From Voacanga thouarsii (lineage: Eukaryota; Streptophyta; Magnoliopsida; Gentianales; Apocynaceae), in the NCBI GenBank assembly GCA_026120185.1, contig JANUWF010001660.1:231001-295000 (forward strand): DNA of 64,000 nt. Reading direction: 5' to 3'. The first letter of the stretch is position 1; the number at the start of each line of letters is the position of its first letter. The position numbers and the translations under genes were made by a program. This document shows positions 46,859-58,302 of the stretch, in pieces. The notes beneath the pieces were generated by a model that searched no databases, was not told where the DNA came from, and saw nothing but the letters and a program-made list of their open reading frames with translations.

Positions 46859-48999
46859 TAAGTTTTATTCATATTTATCTTAACCAATATTTGAATATTC
46901 TTCTTTCTTACATTCCTTAAAGTTAAGAATGTTGTCTTAGGGAAGACATAATGGTAATGTCTTAACCATAGGATCTTGTTCTAAAAAGAATTCTAGAAGA
47001 ATTCTTGTCTCTATTATTTTTGCAAGCATTGTCCTAATCTCTTTGAATTTAAACTATTCCTAATTCTTTAATTCATCTTTATATCCATAAAATTCTTGGA
47101 TAGTTACCTTGCTTGAAATTTTAAAATTCCAGCTCTTGTGGGATAGGAGTTGGCCGAAAATGTAGAGGAAGAATAGGAAGAGGTTTCAATCAAAACACCA
47201 TAACTATTCCTTCAAGAATTTCATCTTCTTCTTGTTCTTATTTTGGTTAAAATCTGAAAAAAAAAATTAGATTTTCTTCAAAGCTGATTTTTTAAATTTG
47301 CAGCAAGCTTTCTCTACCTAATTCTTGCAAAGAACCAACCATCTTGTGTGAAGATGAAGTCGGAAATGCTTTGGATTTTCGCAGCATTACATACTGCACT
47401 AAACAAGAATTTTTTTCCCAACAAACAAGCAACCTTTGAACATGAATATTGAGCTGCGAAAATCACCATTAATGGACCTTCAAACACCCCTAAAATCCAG
47501 CTACAAAACCGTTCCAAAGAAAACCAAAAATTCTACACAAAATTATTTCAAATCCTAAGAGTTCTTAAACTTCAATTCCAGAATTTATTTTTTTTTTCCA
47601 GCTTTGCCTAACCAATGCTAAGGCCGAATTTCTTCATCAAACTTCATCATGTTTCGGCCATAATATAGCCATGGATAGAACCTCTTGGCTTCTCCATCTA
47701 ATTTGATCATTAGGACTCCATTAACATACCTCAAAACACTCATATCTTCACTCCATTCAAAATTATTCAAACTTCAAATTAAATTTCTTTTTTTTTTGTT
47801 CCATTAAACACTCACCTAGAAAGATAATAAAACCAGAAATTCCTATGCTATTCCATAGCCATTTTTGTCCAACCCAAAGCTAGAACAACCCTCCATTCCA
47901 TGATTAAACCAAAGCTAGTTCAGCCATACACCATAGAAGGATAAAAAACTTTCTAAGAACAAACATCATTACCCAATCCTATACCTCAAACATATCCACT
48001 TTTCTCTCAATTTGAATTTTGAAAATACTGAAACTCTCTCTCTCCTTCTTGGATAACCGAAAGCCTCCCCCTAGCTAGGCCATTCGGCCATTATTCACAC
48101 ACACGAAATCATTCTTTCTCTCCATTCCTCTCAAGAACACCAAGAACACACACTAAGCTTCTTCAACCTTCAATCACCTCTATTCATCCCAAATCACTCC
48201 AAGAACATTCAAACCAACTAGCATTCGGTCCATACTCCCTCATAGGCCACTCCATAACATCAAAAATACCAAAGTTGACCTTCTATTCAAATCAAACACA
48301 CCTTTTTGGTCAAGAACAAGAAGAACATCAAGAAGGTAACTTTAAACACCTTGGACCTTCTTCATCTCATCATCACCATTTCAATATCATCCTAATCTCT
48401 TTCTCTCTATTTCTCTGTCTTTCTCTCTCTCTCTCTTGACCGAACCTTGGATGGCCATTCTTGGACATACTTCAACCAAGGAAGGACCCTCAAGCATTCA
48501 AGGACATTTATTGAAGAAGGCGGTATCTTCAACAAACGATCATCAAAACAAGTATTTCTTTTTTGATCTCCTCTTCAAATTCTCAAACTCAAGGCTCTTA
48601 GATGATTAATTTGATTGGTTGATTGAATAATGTGGGGTTGAAGATATATATGTGGGTGAAGGGAATAGATTTAAGACATGAAGCTTTGAATGAATGTTGT
48701 GACTCATGAAGTATGGATTATGCTTTAAGATCATTGTATGTTCATTATGATTAAGAGCTTTATAGATGTTTGATGTATGATAGACATTAAACCATCATTG
48801 TTGATTATACCTTCATGATGTTATATTTTTCAATAAACCCATAAATAATATTATGGCTAATAGAATGTCACCCTTGTTGTGATGTATGTTAATACAAGCC
48901 TATTTTTGGGTAAATCAACATGTTATTTGTTGGATCCATATGTATATGAATATGTATATAAATTTTCTCTAGTATTTCACTATAGTCATTAAAAATTAT

Positions 49000-49560
49000 T
49001 GTAAAAACTAATTTTATTATTTTTAGTATTATTCTGACTATCATTATTACTATTAATTTAATTAATATTATTATTTTATTTAATTGACTAATTCCGGTGA
49101 ACATAAATATTTTCAAAACTAATAATTATTTAGAATATTAGTATTTTATTAGATATAAATAGAATATTTTTATTAAATATTATTAGATATAAATAATAAT
49201 ATATTAAAATTAATTAATACCAAATATCTTTTATATTCATATTATTATTAGTTAGCCTTACTAAAACTTTTATTTACATTCTTAAATATTATTTATTTGA
49301 GAATAATTTATTTATTTTTAATTTTATTTGTTATTTATTATTTATTATTAAAATTATTTATAATCAATTATTAATATTACTTATTATTTGTAATAATATT
49401 ATTTATTATTCATTGCCAATATTATTTAGAATTTATTAATAATAGTACTCATTATTTATTACTAATTTTATTTATTAATATTACTCATTATTTATTATTT
49501 GTTAATAAATAGTTAATATTATAATTTATTATTTATAACATCTATTTATTTTAACTTATC
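49000..49560. repeat. AT-rich TTATTTATTA block in Gy4 5' LTR
   Basis: Nearly pure A/T with recurrent TTATTTATTA and AATATTA units. Its counterpart in the 3' LTR is 58850-59400. Confidence 0.85.
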
Positions 49561-50930
49561 AAATTAATCTTATTCTATAAAATACCTTATCAACTAGTGT
49601 TAAAGCTTAAGGTATTGTTATCATAACTAGATGTTGTTGTATCTAGTTGAATTTAAGCATGTTAGACTAGGAATTATTTATTTAAAGCAAATATTGCCTG
49701 GATGTTGGGACTTATACCCTGTATTTACCCCAAGTGGGGTTAGGTTACCTTGTACTATCTTGGAAGGCTATTATATCAAGGAAAAGCAAGAGATCAGGTA
49801 AGTCCTTGCATAAATATTGTGTGAACAAATGCATTTCTGCAAGTCGAATGCACTGATTGTTGTGGAAGATGTACCTTGAGATGCAACTATGGACAATTTA
49901 TTCTTTCTTCTAAAATAAAATAATTTTTTCAAGCAAACAATTTTTTGAGCAAAAAAATAAATTTTCTTTAAACAAAATTTTACCTAAAGTTGTTTGGAAA
50001 CCATAATTGCTACTTCAAAAAAAAAAATCTTCATTGATTTTACATTTTCCAAGTGAAAGAAATATAACGTTGAGTACTCAATAAGGATAGACCACTAGAA
50101 CTATTCTTTTATGGGTTGGATAAGTCTCTCAGTAGGAGGCCACCTCTAAGGGTTAAACCCTTCCTAGACAAGACGACAGTTCTTGTTGGTCAGGCCGATC
50201 CGAGTTAGTAGTACAGTTCAAGTGGACTGTTTATTTTCAAAGTAGACAATTGGCATATTTAGGTGTAGATATGGAGGAGTATCTTACCCAGTGGGTCATA
50301 CAGCCATCTTGTATCAGCATGCAAAAAGTATGGCATCCTAATCATTCTCTTATCATGATGTACAAAGTGTGGCACCGTAACCATTCTCTTGACATGGTGT
50401 ACAAAGTGTGGTGCCATGTCCATTCATGATACATGGCTTCAGAGTCAACTTTATTAGAGTGGTTATTTCTTTTCAAGTTGAGCATTTTTACTTTACGAAT
50501 GCTGATAAAACACCACTCAATGTTCAAAGGTAAATTTCTGGACTTGCAAACTTTTTGTTATGACTTATTCAAAACTTGTATACATGAATTGATTTTCCTT
50601 GAAATACCATGACCACACACTGGATTTATTGAAAAATATTTCTCACACCTTTTATATCATGTCTTCAGGTCGATCCTGCTTGGAATGTTGATTTACTTAT
50701 GCTGCCATAAGCTTGGAACATTTATCCTGATGTATTTATTTGTTAGAGATTTTAGTTACCACCTATTTATTTTAAGACTTGTAAAATTATTATTTTAGAA
50801 TTGTAATAAGTCCGTTATTAAGTCATTTCCTTCTATATTTTCTATTACATAGTTATAAAGATCCCTTATCCTAAGGACGGGACAACATCCCCACCCCTTT
50901 TAGGGTACATAGGTAGTGGGGTGTTACAAG

Positions 50931-50942
50931 TGATATTAGAGA
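50931..50942 (+). other. Gy4 primer-binding site (degenerate iMet type)
   Basis: TGATATTAGAGA follows the LTR end after two bases. It differs from TGGTATCAGAGC by transitions at two positions and at the last base. Confidence 0.75.
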
Positions 50943-51173
50943 CTAGTTTTAGGCAGCTATTGACAACATTTAAATTTACTACATTAAGTTTTATAATCTC
51001 TAGTGCTAATCTATGTGTTCTGATTTTAGAATGGTTAGGAGATTTGCGTATGTTACCCAAGATTGGCCTTTTTATGTATGGTAGAACACCTGCTCTAGTT
51101 CCTGTAGTGGACCTATCCTCTTCGGGCACGGAACCCGAAGCTGGGTCAAATTGGTGAAAACAGTGACAGTGAG

Positions 51174-51836
51174 ATGGAGATTGAGGTTACCAACCCTACT
51201 ATGCCTAATAATGGTAAAGAAGAGAAGATAGAGGTTGAGGTTGCTACAATAGAGTTACTTGATCAGGAGGGAGGTGTTGAGGATGTCCGGGTGCTAGACC
51301 CTCCCATACCAATTGTTGATTTAGTCTCAAATAGTGAGATTGGGGAGGAAGCTCCTGATCTTGACTTAGGTGGTGAGAGAGGAGATGAGATAGGTGATGT
51401 TGATAGTGAGGGGGGTGAGGAATTGGGTGATACTGATGATGAGAGAGGAGAATAGATAGGTAATTCTGATAGCGAAGTTGAAGGGGGATGGAAGAGTTTG
51501 ATGAGGAGGAGGAGGCAGTTGTGCCTTCTCGGACTCCACTAATAAGAGAGTTTGACATTACCCCCTTTTGGCTTTCATTTTCAGGAGTCCTGTGATGAGG
51601 GACCCAGTCGGAAGGATAGACTCACCCTGGGTATGAGAACACTTAAGGAGTCAGTCTTAGGGGCGATGGACAAGGGTAAAGGGAAGGTGGAGGAAAGTCC
51701 TAGGAAGAGTAAAACTTATGGTTGTATACTTAGGTTTGGATTGGGAATAGACGGCAAGAAGCAAAGGGAAGGATGGTTCGAAGAATCTATTTCGGACTAC
51801 TCGAGTAACGACTAGAGCAGCCAGAAGACTTAGTGG
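51174..51836 (+). pseudogene. Gy4 acidic pre-gag ORF
   Basis: Starts MEIEVTNPTMPN and runs 93 codons of Glu/Asp-rich sequence with IPIVDLVSN, then a stop at 51453; further stretches follow in shifted frames (51552-51815). The later part reads MDKGKGKVEESPRKSK and, after a shift, TRAARRLSGFVMQFVD. It corresponds to the Gy1 ORF at 4069-4628. The position between PBS and gag and the acidic-then-basic layout are shared. No known domain recognised. Confidence 0.55.
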
Positions 51837-52138
51837 ATTTGTGATGCAATTTGTTGATTAGGGAATTTGTTTATTGAGTTCATGGCCTTATTTACTTTCT
51901 TATCCATGAGTATTTGATTCCTATAGAGGTATCATCTGTGGTATCCAATTTCTTTGTATTAAAGTATAATTTATTTTGAATACAGCTTTCGAGTATTTCA
52001 CTTCTTTCAAAAAGAAAAAAAAAGTACTCTCATATGTTCAATAAGTGAGCAAAAGTTATAAATGTTATTTTTGCATTATATGTTTGCATTCGTATGTATG
52101 CATTTGTCGACCTATAATTGTGGTGATGATGATCAAAG

Positions 52139-53098
52139 ATGGCACCTAGACGTAAAATTCCAACAAGAGGCAAAACTAGTCATGTCAGAAAACCTTCAAC
52201 ACCTGAAGACGAGCCAACAGAGCACTCGCAGCCAGATGTGAGAAAGAGCACAAAAAAGATCAAGAGACAGAACCTGAGGAATCTTCTAAGGTGGCAGTTG
52301 GACAACCCCGATTAAGACCCTACCGCTGAATTTAGCTAGCTAGAGAAATATAGTTATTGGAGGAAATAAGTTAAAGTCATAGGTGATTACCAAATTGGTT
52401 GAGCAAAGAGAATGTGAGATCGGATGCAGTCGTCGTGACAGGTTAATTCTTTATTTCTCCTGAAAGAATATCCTCTTTGGTCTTTATTTTGCATAGCCTA
52501 TATATATTGCATAGTGTGCTATTCATTTGAGTAGTGTTAAGCTAGACCATAAGAGTCGAATTTGTTAACTATGAATAGTTATAGATTTTCTTATTGATTG
52601 TTTAAGCATTCCTCATCATGCAAGGAAGTAGGGAACTATAGGTTTGATTTGCGAGATGAAATTTTGGTTGGAGAAGTAAAATTTATCGGGAATCTGACTT
52701 GTTTCCTTTTGAGAATTATGGTAGCATATTAGGTATGGAATGATGGTCAAAGCAAGGAGTTAAATTGGTTATAGAGATAGAATAATACATCTTTGTGGAT
52801 CAGATGAGTATGATTAAATTTTAGAAGAGGTAAGGTGAAGGAAGTCTAGAGCATAATACTAGGAGCGAAGGTTTATAAACTATTATTGAAGGAGTACAAA
52901 ACATATCTCGCCTGGTGTTGTAGCTTGCGAGACCCAATAGTAATAGTATAAGAAAATGTTGGAATTTTAAAGCTATGTATAGACCAGAGAATATTAGATA
53001 CTTTGGTCATCAAAGATATATATGGTTACTCCTAAGTTAGAGTTGAGATAAGGATATTATTAAGTGTGAATTTGAGAAGAAGATATATTTGAGATTCC
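52139..53098 (+). pseudogene. Gy4 gag start to RT, decayed
   Basis: At 52139 a frame reads MAPRRKIPTRGKTSHVRKPS, a basic start like the MPPRR of plant gypsy gags, then stops near 52315. The middle has no readable domain. At 53010-53098 the sequence parallels the RT part of Gy1 at 2690-2760 (TPKLELR, then GYY) and is cut there by a Copia solo LTR. Confidence 0.5.
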
Positions 53099-54912
53099 TA
53101 TTGGGAGATATGCCCTCTTAAACTAGGTTTATGATATAAATATCGAATGTTTTAATAAAAGAATTTATTTTCAGAAATTATTTATGAATTTATGTTTTTT
53201 ATTTGTAAACAATTACGTTTGGAAAAGACCCATTATGTTTAAGTAAGTGGTCCATGTGAATGGAAGTCTTTCACAGTAAGGTATGGATTACGGGTTATTT
53301 AACACATAAATATTCGTTCTTAACTGATTGAAGAGAATGGGAATCTCATCGTGTCTAGGTTATTATGTTGTGAATTCTAGATGAGGAATGGCTTACCTTT
53401 AGCCAATAAGTAGTCCACTCACTCCAGGACATAAGCGTATTTCGAATACGTACAGGACCTGTAGTAGTGGTTTCTTAAAGCACTATATGGTAGAAATTTA
53501 GACTACTACCACTACAGCGTGGACTAGTACTCTACGACTTGAGTATGAGTTGGTGGTCTGACGAAGCTGGAAGCATATACTTTGATATGCTATAGTTGAG
53601 GTTCTATCGTAGGGCCAATATACTTGCATATTGGGTATGTGTGACTATTTAGTTAAGACAGACTTGTATAAGATAGTTTCTATACTATATCGCCCCTAAT
53701 GGGTTGTTTGAATGATCTAAATATCCAAGGCCTTGGGAAACATAACTTGGATGTTTGCTTTAGGGTAGCTCCCTTGGAAAGCAGAAACAATCCAGGAAGT
53801 TATAGATCATTGGACTAGATGCCTAAGGATGGTAGATGTCATTTAAAGAGGTGTTGGTACACTTCTTCCTCTCTAAATGTACGGCGATGTATGGAGGAGT
53901 ATTTTAATCATTACACCTGTAGGTCAGAGACTTTGCTAATGCAGCATTGTCCTTGGGATCAATATTTTCTTATGGTGATAGTAAGAAATATTTAAAATTC
54001 AAAATACAGCTATTTATATGGCAAAGGTATTTTGGTCATTTTAGTAGACAAGGCAATGTGTTTTTTGGTCCCCAATATAGACCGTGAGTCCTAATTAAAT
54101 ACAGGCTAAGGAATTGATTTTAAATTAAATAGAATTTATTTTATTTAAGTAGCCTATTTAATTATTGGGCTAAAATAAAATAAAGGTCCATGGAGAGAGG
54201 GAATTAATTAAATTAGTTTGATGGGTTAATTAGTTATTCAGGGCTTTGGCCCAGTTTGAATAATTAAATATTAACCTGGGACTAAACTAATATAGGCCTG
54301 TTAATTTGACTAGTTAATTTGGGCTGAAAAATTAATTATTAATTGGGTCATTTATTTTGTTCTAATTAGAATGATTAATTAAGCCCAAAAGGTTAAACTA
54401 AAAGTCTAATGGCCCTGTCTAGTTTAACCTAAGGTTTTTATTTAGGTTAAATAGGAGGATTGGATGTAACGTTTTTTTTTTTTTTTACGGCCTCTTCTCT
54501 GTGTGAAAAAATTGCCATACGTCTCTCTCTCTCTCTCTCTCCAAGAAAGTTTCCTAGCCTTGTAAATTGTTCACTAAACGGAATTAGGCAGGCCATATAT
54601 TGGAAGACTGAGAGTTTGGCATTCACCTACATGTAAAGACCGAGTAGGAGACTTGCAGGAATTGCACTAGAGGTTTCCACCAACACACCTACCCTGGTTG
54701 CGCACATTTCGGTCCAGTCAATTCTTAGAACGAGGAAAAGAGATATTTTTTTTAAACCTCAAAATCCGTGTAGAGCACGACCAGTGACAGCTAGGGCTGC
54801 CGGAGCCAGCACCGGCTCTGTTCAGTTCCCCTGTTCTTGAGTTTTTTTAGTTTTGTTTTGTTTTGTTTTCGCTTCCGCTGCGTGCCCTGTGTTTTTCGTT
54901 TCTATGCCTTCA
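53099..54912 (+). mobile_element. Copia solo LTR (CoS2) inside Gy4 RT
   Basis: 1814 bp homologous along its length to the Co1 LTR in reverse orientation, for example GACCCATTATGTTTAAGTAA and the CGTATTTCGAATACGTACAG block. The left end reads TATTGGGAGATATGCCC, so the first TG has become TA. Flanks ATTCC and ATTAC are an imperfect TSD; the uninterrupted Gy1 copy at this site reads ATTAC (near 2685). Contains a poly-T run (54473-54486) and a CT tract (54522-54541). Confidence 0.85.
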
Positions 54913-55639
54913 ATTACGACTAACATTGAGAATAGGTACTAAGGACGGATGGTGATGTCATATTGATTGACAAAGACTCTAATGCTTATGGAGTAGATGC
55001 ATAAGCTTTCAATCCTTCTTTGATAATTTTGTGGTGACGTTTTAGACTGCACCTGATGTATTTTGAATGCCATGAAGGATGTGGAACAGTTAAAATTGAT
55101 GCTAGAAAGTGGAGACAGCATGAATTTCTGTTAAGTTTGGAAAGTGAAAGTTTAGTTGAGCATAGTTCTATTTCTGGAATGAGATGTAATCAGGGGCAAT
55201 TTTAAGGTAGTCCTAACTAAAGTAGAGGCTGCATAGGATGTCATCAAGTATTGTATCCAAGCAGGATCTTAGGTTCACTGTAAGATGTTAGACTAAGTTC
55301 CTAGAGATAATGGGATCAACTTAGAAGTTCTGTGTTGCTGCATATCCTCAAAATTGATAGCCGGTCAATGAGACTTATTCAGATACTGAAGGACTTTGTT
55401 GATAATAGGACTAAAAGCGTGCCGCATGCCAGTAGGCATACAACAGCAATTATTGATCCTCTATTGGATTGCCCTATATGAAGCGATGCAAAGCCAGACA
55501 TATCAAGTACCATTATAGTAGGGATAAATGAAAGACAAGAAAATTATCAAATCCGATGAAGTTCGTGTTTAGGAAAAGGCGGAAAGGCAAAAGTAAGAAA
55601 AGAAAGACTGAAGATGACTCGGAGTTGGCAGAAGAGCTA
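54913..55639 (+). pseudogene. Gy4 RT to RNase H zone, decayed
   Basis: Faint RT-like strings only (VEQLKLMLESG, HEFLLSLES) near 55085-55140. Expected RT palm and RNase H motifs are not readable. Nothing else found. Confidence 0.4.
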
Positions 55640-55884
55640 TATGAATTATAGGAAGAGAATGATGGAACTGTTGTTTATAGATTGGGCTTACCAGAGATTT
55701 TATTGAGATTACGAGACATGTTTCATATATCTCAGCTAAAGGTGTACGATCCTGATCCGAAATATGTTTTAACGACGAGACTTTACTATTGTAACCTGAT
55801 TTGGGTTACATAGAGAAGCTGCTTAAGATTCTAAATTGAAGCATCAAGCCTATTCGAAATAAACAGATACCAAAGGTGAAAGTG
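55640..55884 (+). pseudogene. Gy4 pol C-terminal segment, out of order
   Basis: Reads YRLGLPEILLRLRDMFHISQ then LKVYDPDPKYVL and PKVKVLWEHQ. In this family these strings come after the integrase core (LPPELSRIHNVFHVSML..YVPDPSHVL, then VKVLW). Here they precede it. The join to the integrase falls at an EHQK-like string found in both neighbourhoods. Confidence 0.7.
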
Positions 55885-56280
55885 TTATGGGAGCATCAGA
55901 AACACAAGGAGCCAGTTGGATTATTGCAACCATTGCCAATACCAAAATGGAAATGGGAGGTGGTAGTGATGGAATTTGTCACCGACTTACCCATGTCAAA
56001 GATACTAAAGGATGCCATTTGAGTAGTGATTAATTGACTAACAAAGGCAGTGCATTTTATCACCGTAAGTGTAAAGGACTTTAGGAAAAGGTTAGCTCAG
56101 ATATATGTACGGGAAATAGTAAAGTTGCATGAAGTACCCTCAAGTGTTGCCTCTGACCGAGACCTAAGGTCTACATCACAGTCTTGGGCAAAGTTCCAAA
56201 TAACTATGGGTTTTGATTTGAAGTTCATCATGTCGGCGCATAAGATTCCATATGGGAAGCAGAAGAATGGATGAAACAGA
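55885..56280 (+). pseudogene. Gy4 integrase core
   Basis: Reads EPVGLLQPLPIPKWKWE, MEFVTDLP (first catalytic Asp nearby), RLTKAVHFI-like after a stop, RLAQIYVREIVKLHEVPSSV, SDRDLRSTSQSWAKFQ (second Asp), then LKFIMSAHKIPYGKQKNG where HPQTDGQTER is usual. The catalytic Glu region is thus replaced. GLLQPLPIPEWKW is typical of Del/Tekay integrases. Confidence 0.8.
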
Positions 56281-56346
56281 GATATCCCGATTTGAGAGAA
56301 AGGTACGCCTGAATTTTGGGACAAAATTCTTCTAAGGAAGGGAGGA
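56281..56346 (+). pseudogene. Gy4 polyprotein end and polypurine tract
   Basis: KQRYPDLRERYA-like residues, then FGDKILLRKGG-like end, followed by PPT AAGGAAGGGAGGA (56334-56346) directly before the 3' LTR. Confidence 0.7.
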
Positions 56347-56592
56347 CGTAAAATCTCACCTAAACCTACCCTAGAATAAGAGGGATAGGATGCATATCAT
56401 GTCATTATGCATAAAATATATCTCTTGAATGATTTTGTATGCCATAGAATTGTGGTTTATGGGTTGTATGATTTATTTGTGCTTGTTGAGTAGAAAGGGT
56501 AAAAATGTAATTTTACTTGAGGTCAAAATAGGAAGTTGGCTTGAGGCTTAGATAAGAAGAAGATTTGGTTGAGAAAATAAGAACAAGAATTA

Positions 56593-56657
56593 GTGTGGTT
56601 AAGTGGTTAGAGCATTGTAATTTAATCTCTAAGGTCTTGAGTTCAAATCCCATCACT
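56593..56657 (+). ncRNA. tRNA-like module in Gy4 3' LTR
   Basis: TTAAGTGGTTAGAGC and GAGTTCAAATCC at tRNA-like spacing, again exactly 246 bp from the LTR start. The B box here is closer to GGTTCGAATCC than in the 5' LTR. TTTT follows within 12 bp. Confidence 0.6.
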
Positions 56658-58243
56658 TAAATTTTATTCATATTTATCTTAACCAATGTTTGAATTTTCT
56701 TCTTTCTTACATTCCTTAAAGTTAGAAATGTTGTCTTAGGGAAGACACAATAGTAATGTCTTACCCATGAGATCTTGTTCTAAAAAGAATTCTAGAAGAA
56801 TTCTTGTCTCCTTTTTTTTTTTTTGCAAGCTTTGTCCTAACCTCTTTGAATTTAAACTATTCTTAATTCTTTAATTCATCTTTATATCCATAAAATTTTT
56901 GGATAATTACCTTGCTTGGAATTTCAAAATTCCAGCTCTTGTGGGATAGGAGTTGGCCGAAAATATGAAGGAAGAATAGGAAGAGGTTTCAATCAAATCA
57001 CCATAGCTATTCCTTCAAGAACTTCATCTTCTTCTTATTTTTGTTTTGGTTAAAATCTAAAAAAAAATTCAGATTTTCTTCAAAGATAAATTTGCAGCAA
57101 ACTTTCTCTACCTAATTCTTACAAAGAACCAACATCTTGTGTGAAGACGAATTCTGAAATGCTTTGGATTTTTGCAGCGTTACATACTACACCAAACCAG
57201 AATTTTTTTTTTTTTCCAGCAAACAAGTAACCTTTGAACATGAATATTGAGCTATTCATTGGTGCTCAAGAACACCTGGAACTTTTGCCTTTCTTCTCCA
57301 AGATGATGGCTGGAAAACTACTATTAATGGACCTTCAAACACCCCTAAAATCTAGCTGCAAAACCATTCCAAAGAAGACCAAAAATCCTACACAAAACCA
57401 TTTAAAATACTAAGAGTTCTTAAGCTTCAATTCCAAATTTTTTTTTTCAGTTTTGCCTAATCAATGCTAAGGCCGAATTTCTTCATCAAACTGCATCATG
57501 TTTCAGCCATAATGCAGCCATGGACAGAACCTCGTGCCTTCTCCATCTATTTTGATCATTAAGACTCCATTAATATACCTCAAAACACTTATATCTTCAC
57601 TCCATTCAAAATTATTCAAACTTCAAATTAAATTTCAGATTTTTGTTCCATTAAACACTCACCTAGCAAGATAATAAAACTATAAATTCCTATGCTATTC
57701 CATAGCCATTTTTGTCCAGCCCAAAGCTGGAACAACCTCCATTCCATGATCAAACCAAAGCCAATTCAGCCATACACCATTGAAGGACAAGAAACCTTCC
57801 AAGAGCAAACACCATTACCCAATCCTATATCTCAAATATCTCCACTTTCTCTCAATTTGAATTTTGAAAAAACTGAAACTCTCTCTCTCTTCCTTCTTGG
57901 ATAACTGAAAGCCTCCCCCTAGCTAGGCCATTCGGCCATCATTCACACACACGAAATCATTCTTTCTCTCAGTTTCTCTCACGAACACCAAGAACACACA
58001 CTAAACTTCTTCAAACTTCAATCACCTCTATTCATCCCAAATCACTCCAAGAACATTCAAACCAACTAGGATTTGGTCCATACTCCCTCATAGTCCACTC
58101 CATAACATCAAAAATACCAAAGTTGATCTTCTATTTGGATCAAACACACCTTTTTGGTCAAGAACAAGAAGAACATCAAGAAGGTAACTTTAAACACCTT
58201 GGACCTTCTTCATCTCATCATCACCATTTCAATATCATCCTAA

Positions 58244-58245
<2 letters not shown>

Positions 58246-58299
<54 letters not shown>
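58246..58299. repeat. (CT)n microsatellite
   Basis: Pure CT run of 54 bp in the Gy4 3' LTR. The 5' LTR has an interrupted CT tract at the same place (48398-48436). Confidence 0.95.

Positions 58300-58302
<3 letters not shown>

Larger units (their letters stand above)
46548..50928 (+). repeat. Gy4 5' LTR
   Basis: Opens TGTAAAATCCCACC and closes GTGGGGTGTTACA. 4381 bp. Contains a tRNA-like module 246 bp from its start, many GGCCGAA motifs (47150-48100), a CT-rich tract at 48398-48436 and a 600-bp AT-rich block. Confidence 0.9.

Noticed and set aside
48889..49116. 75-codon minus frame rich in Ile
   Set aside because: Produced by the AT-rich block; no similarity to a known protein.
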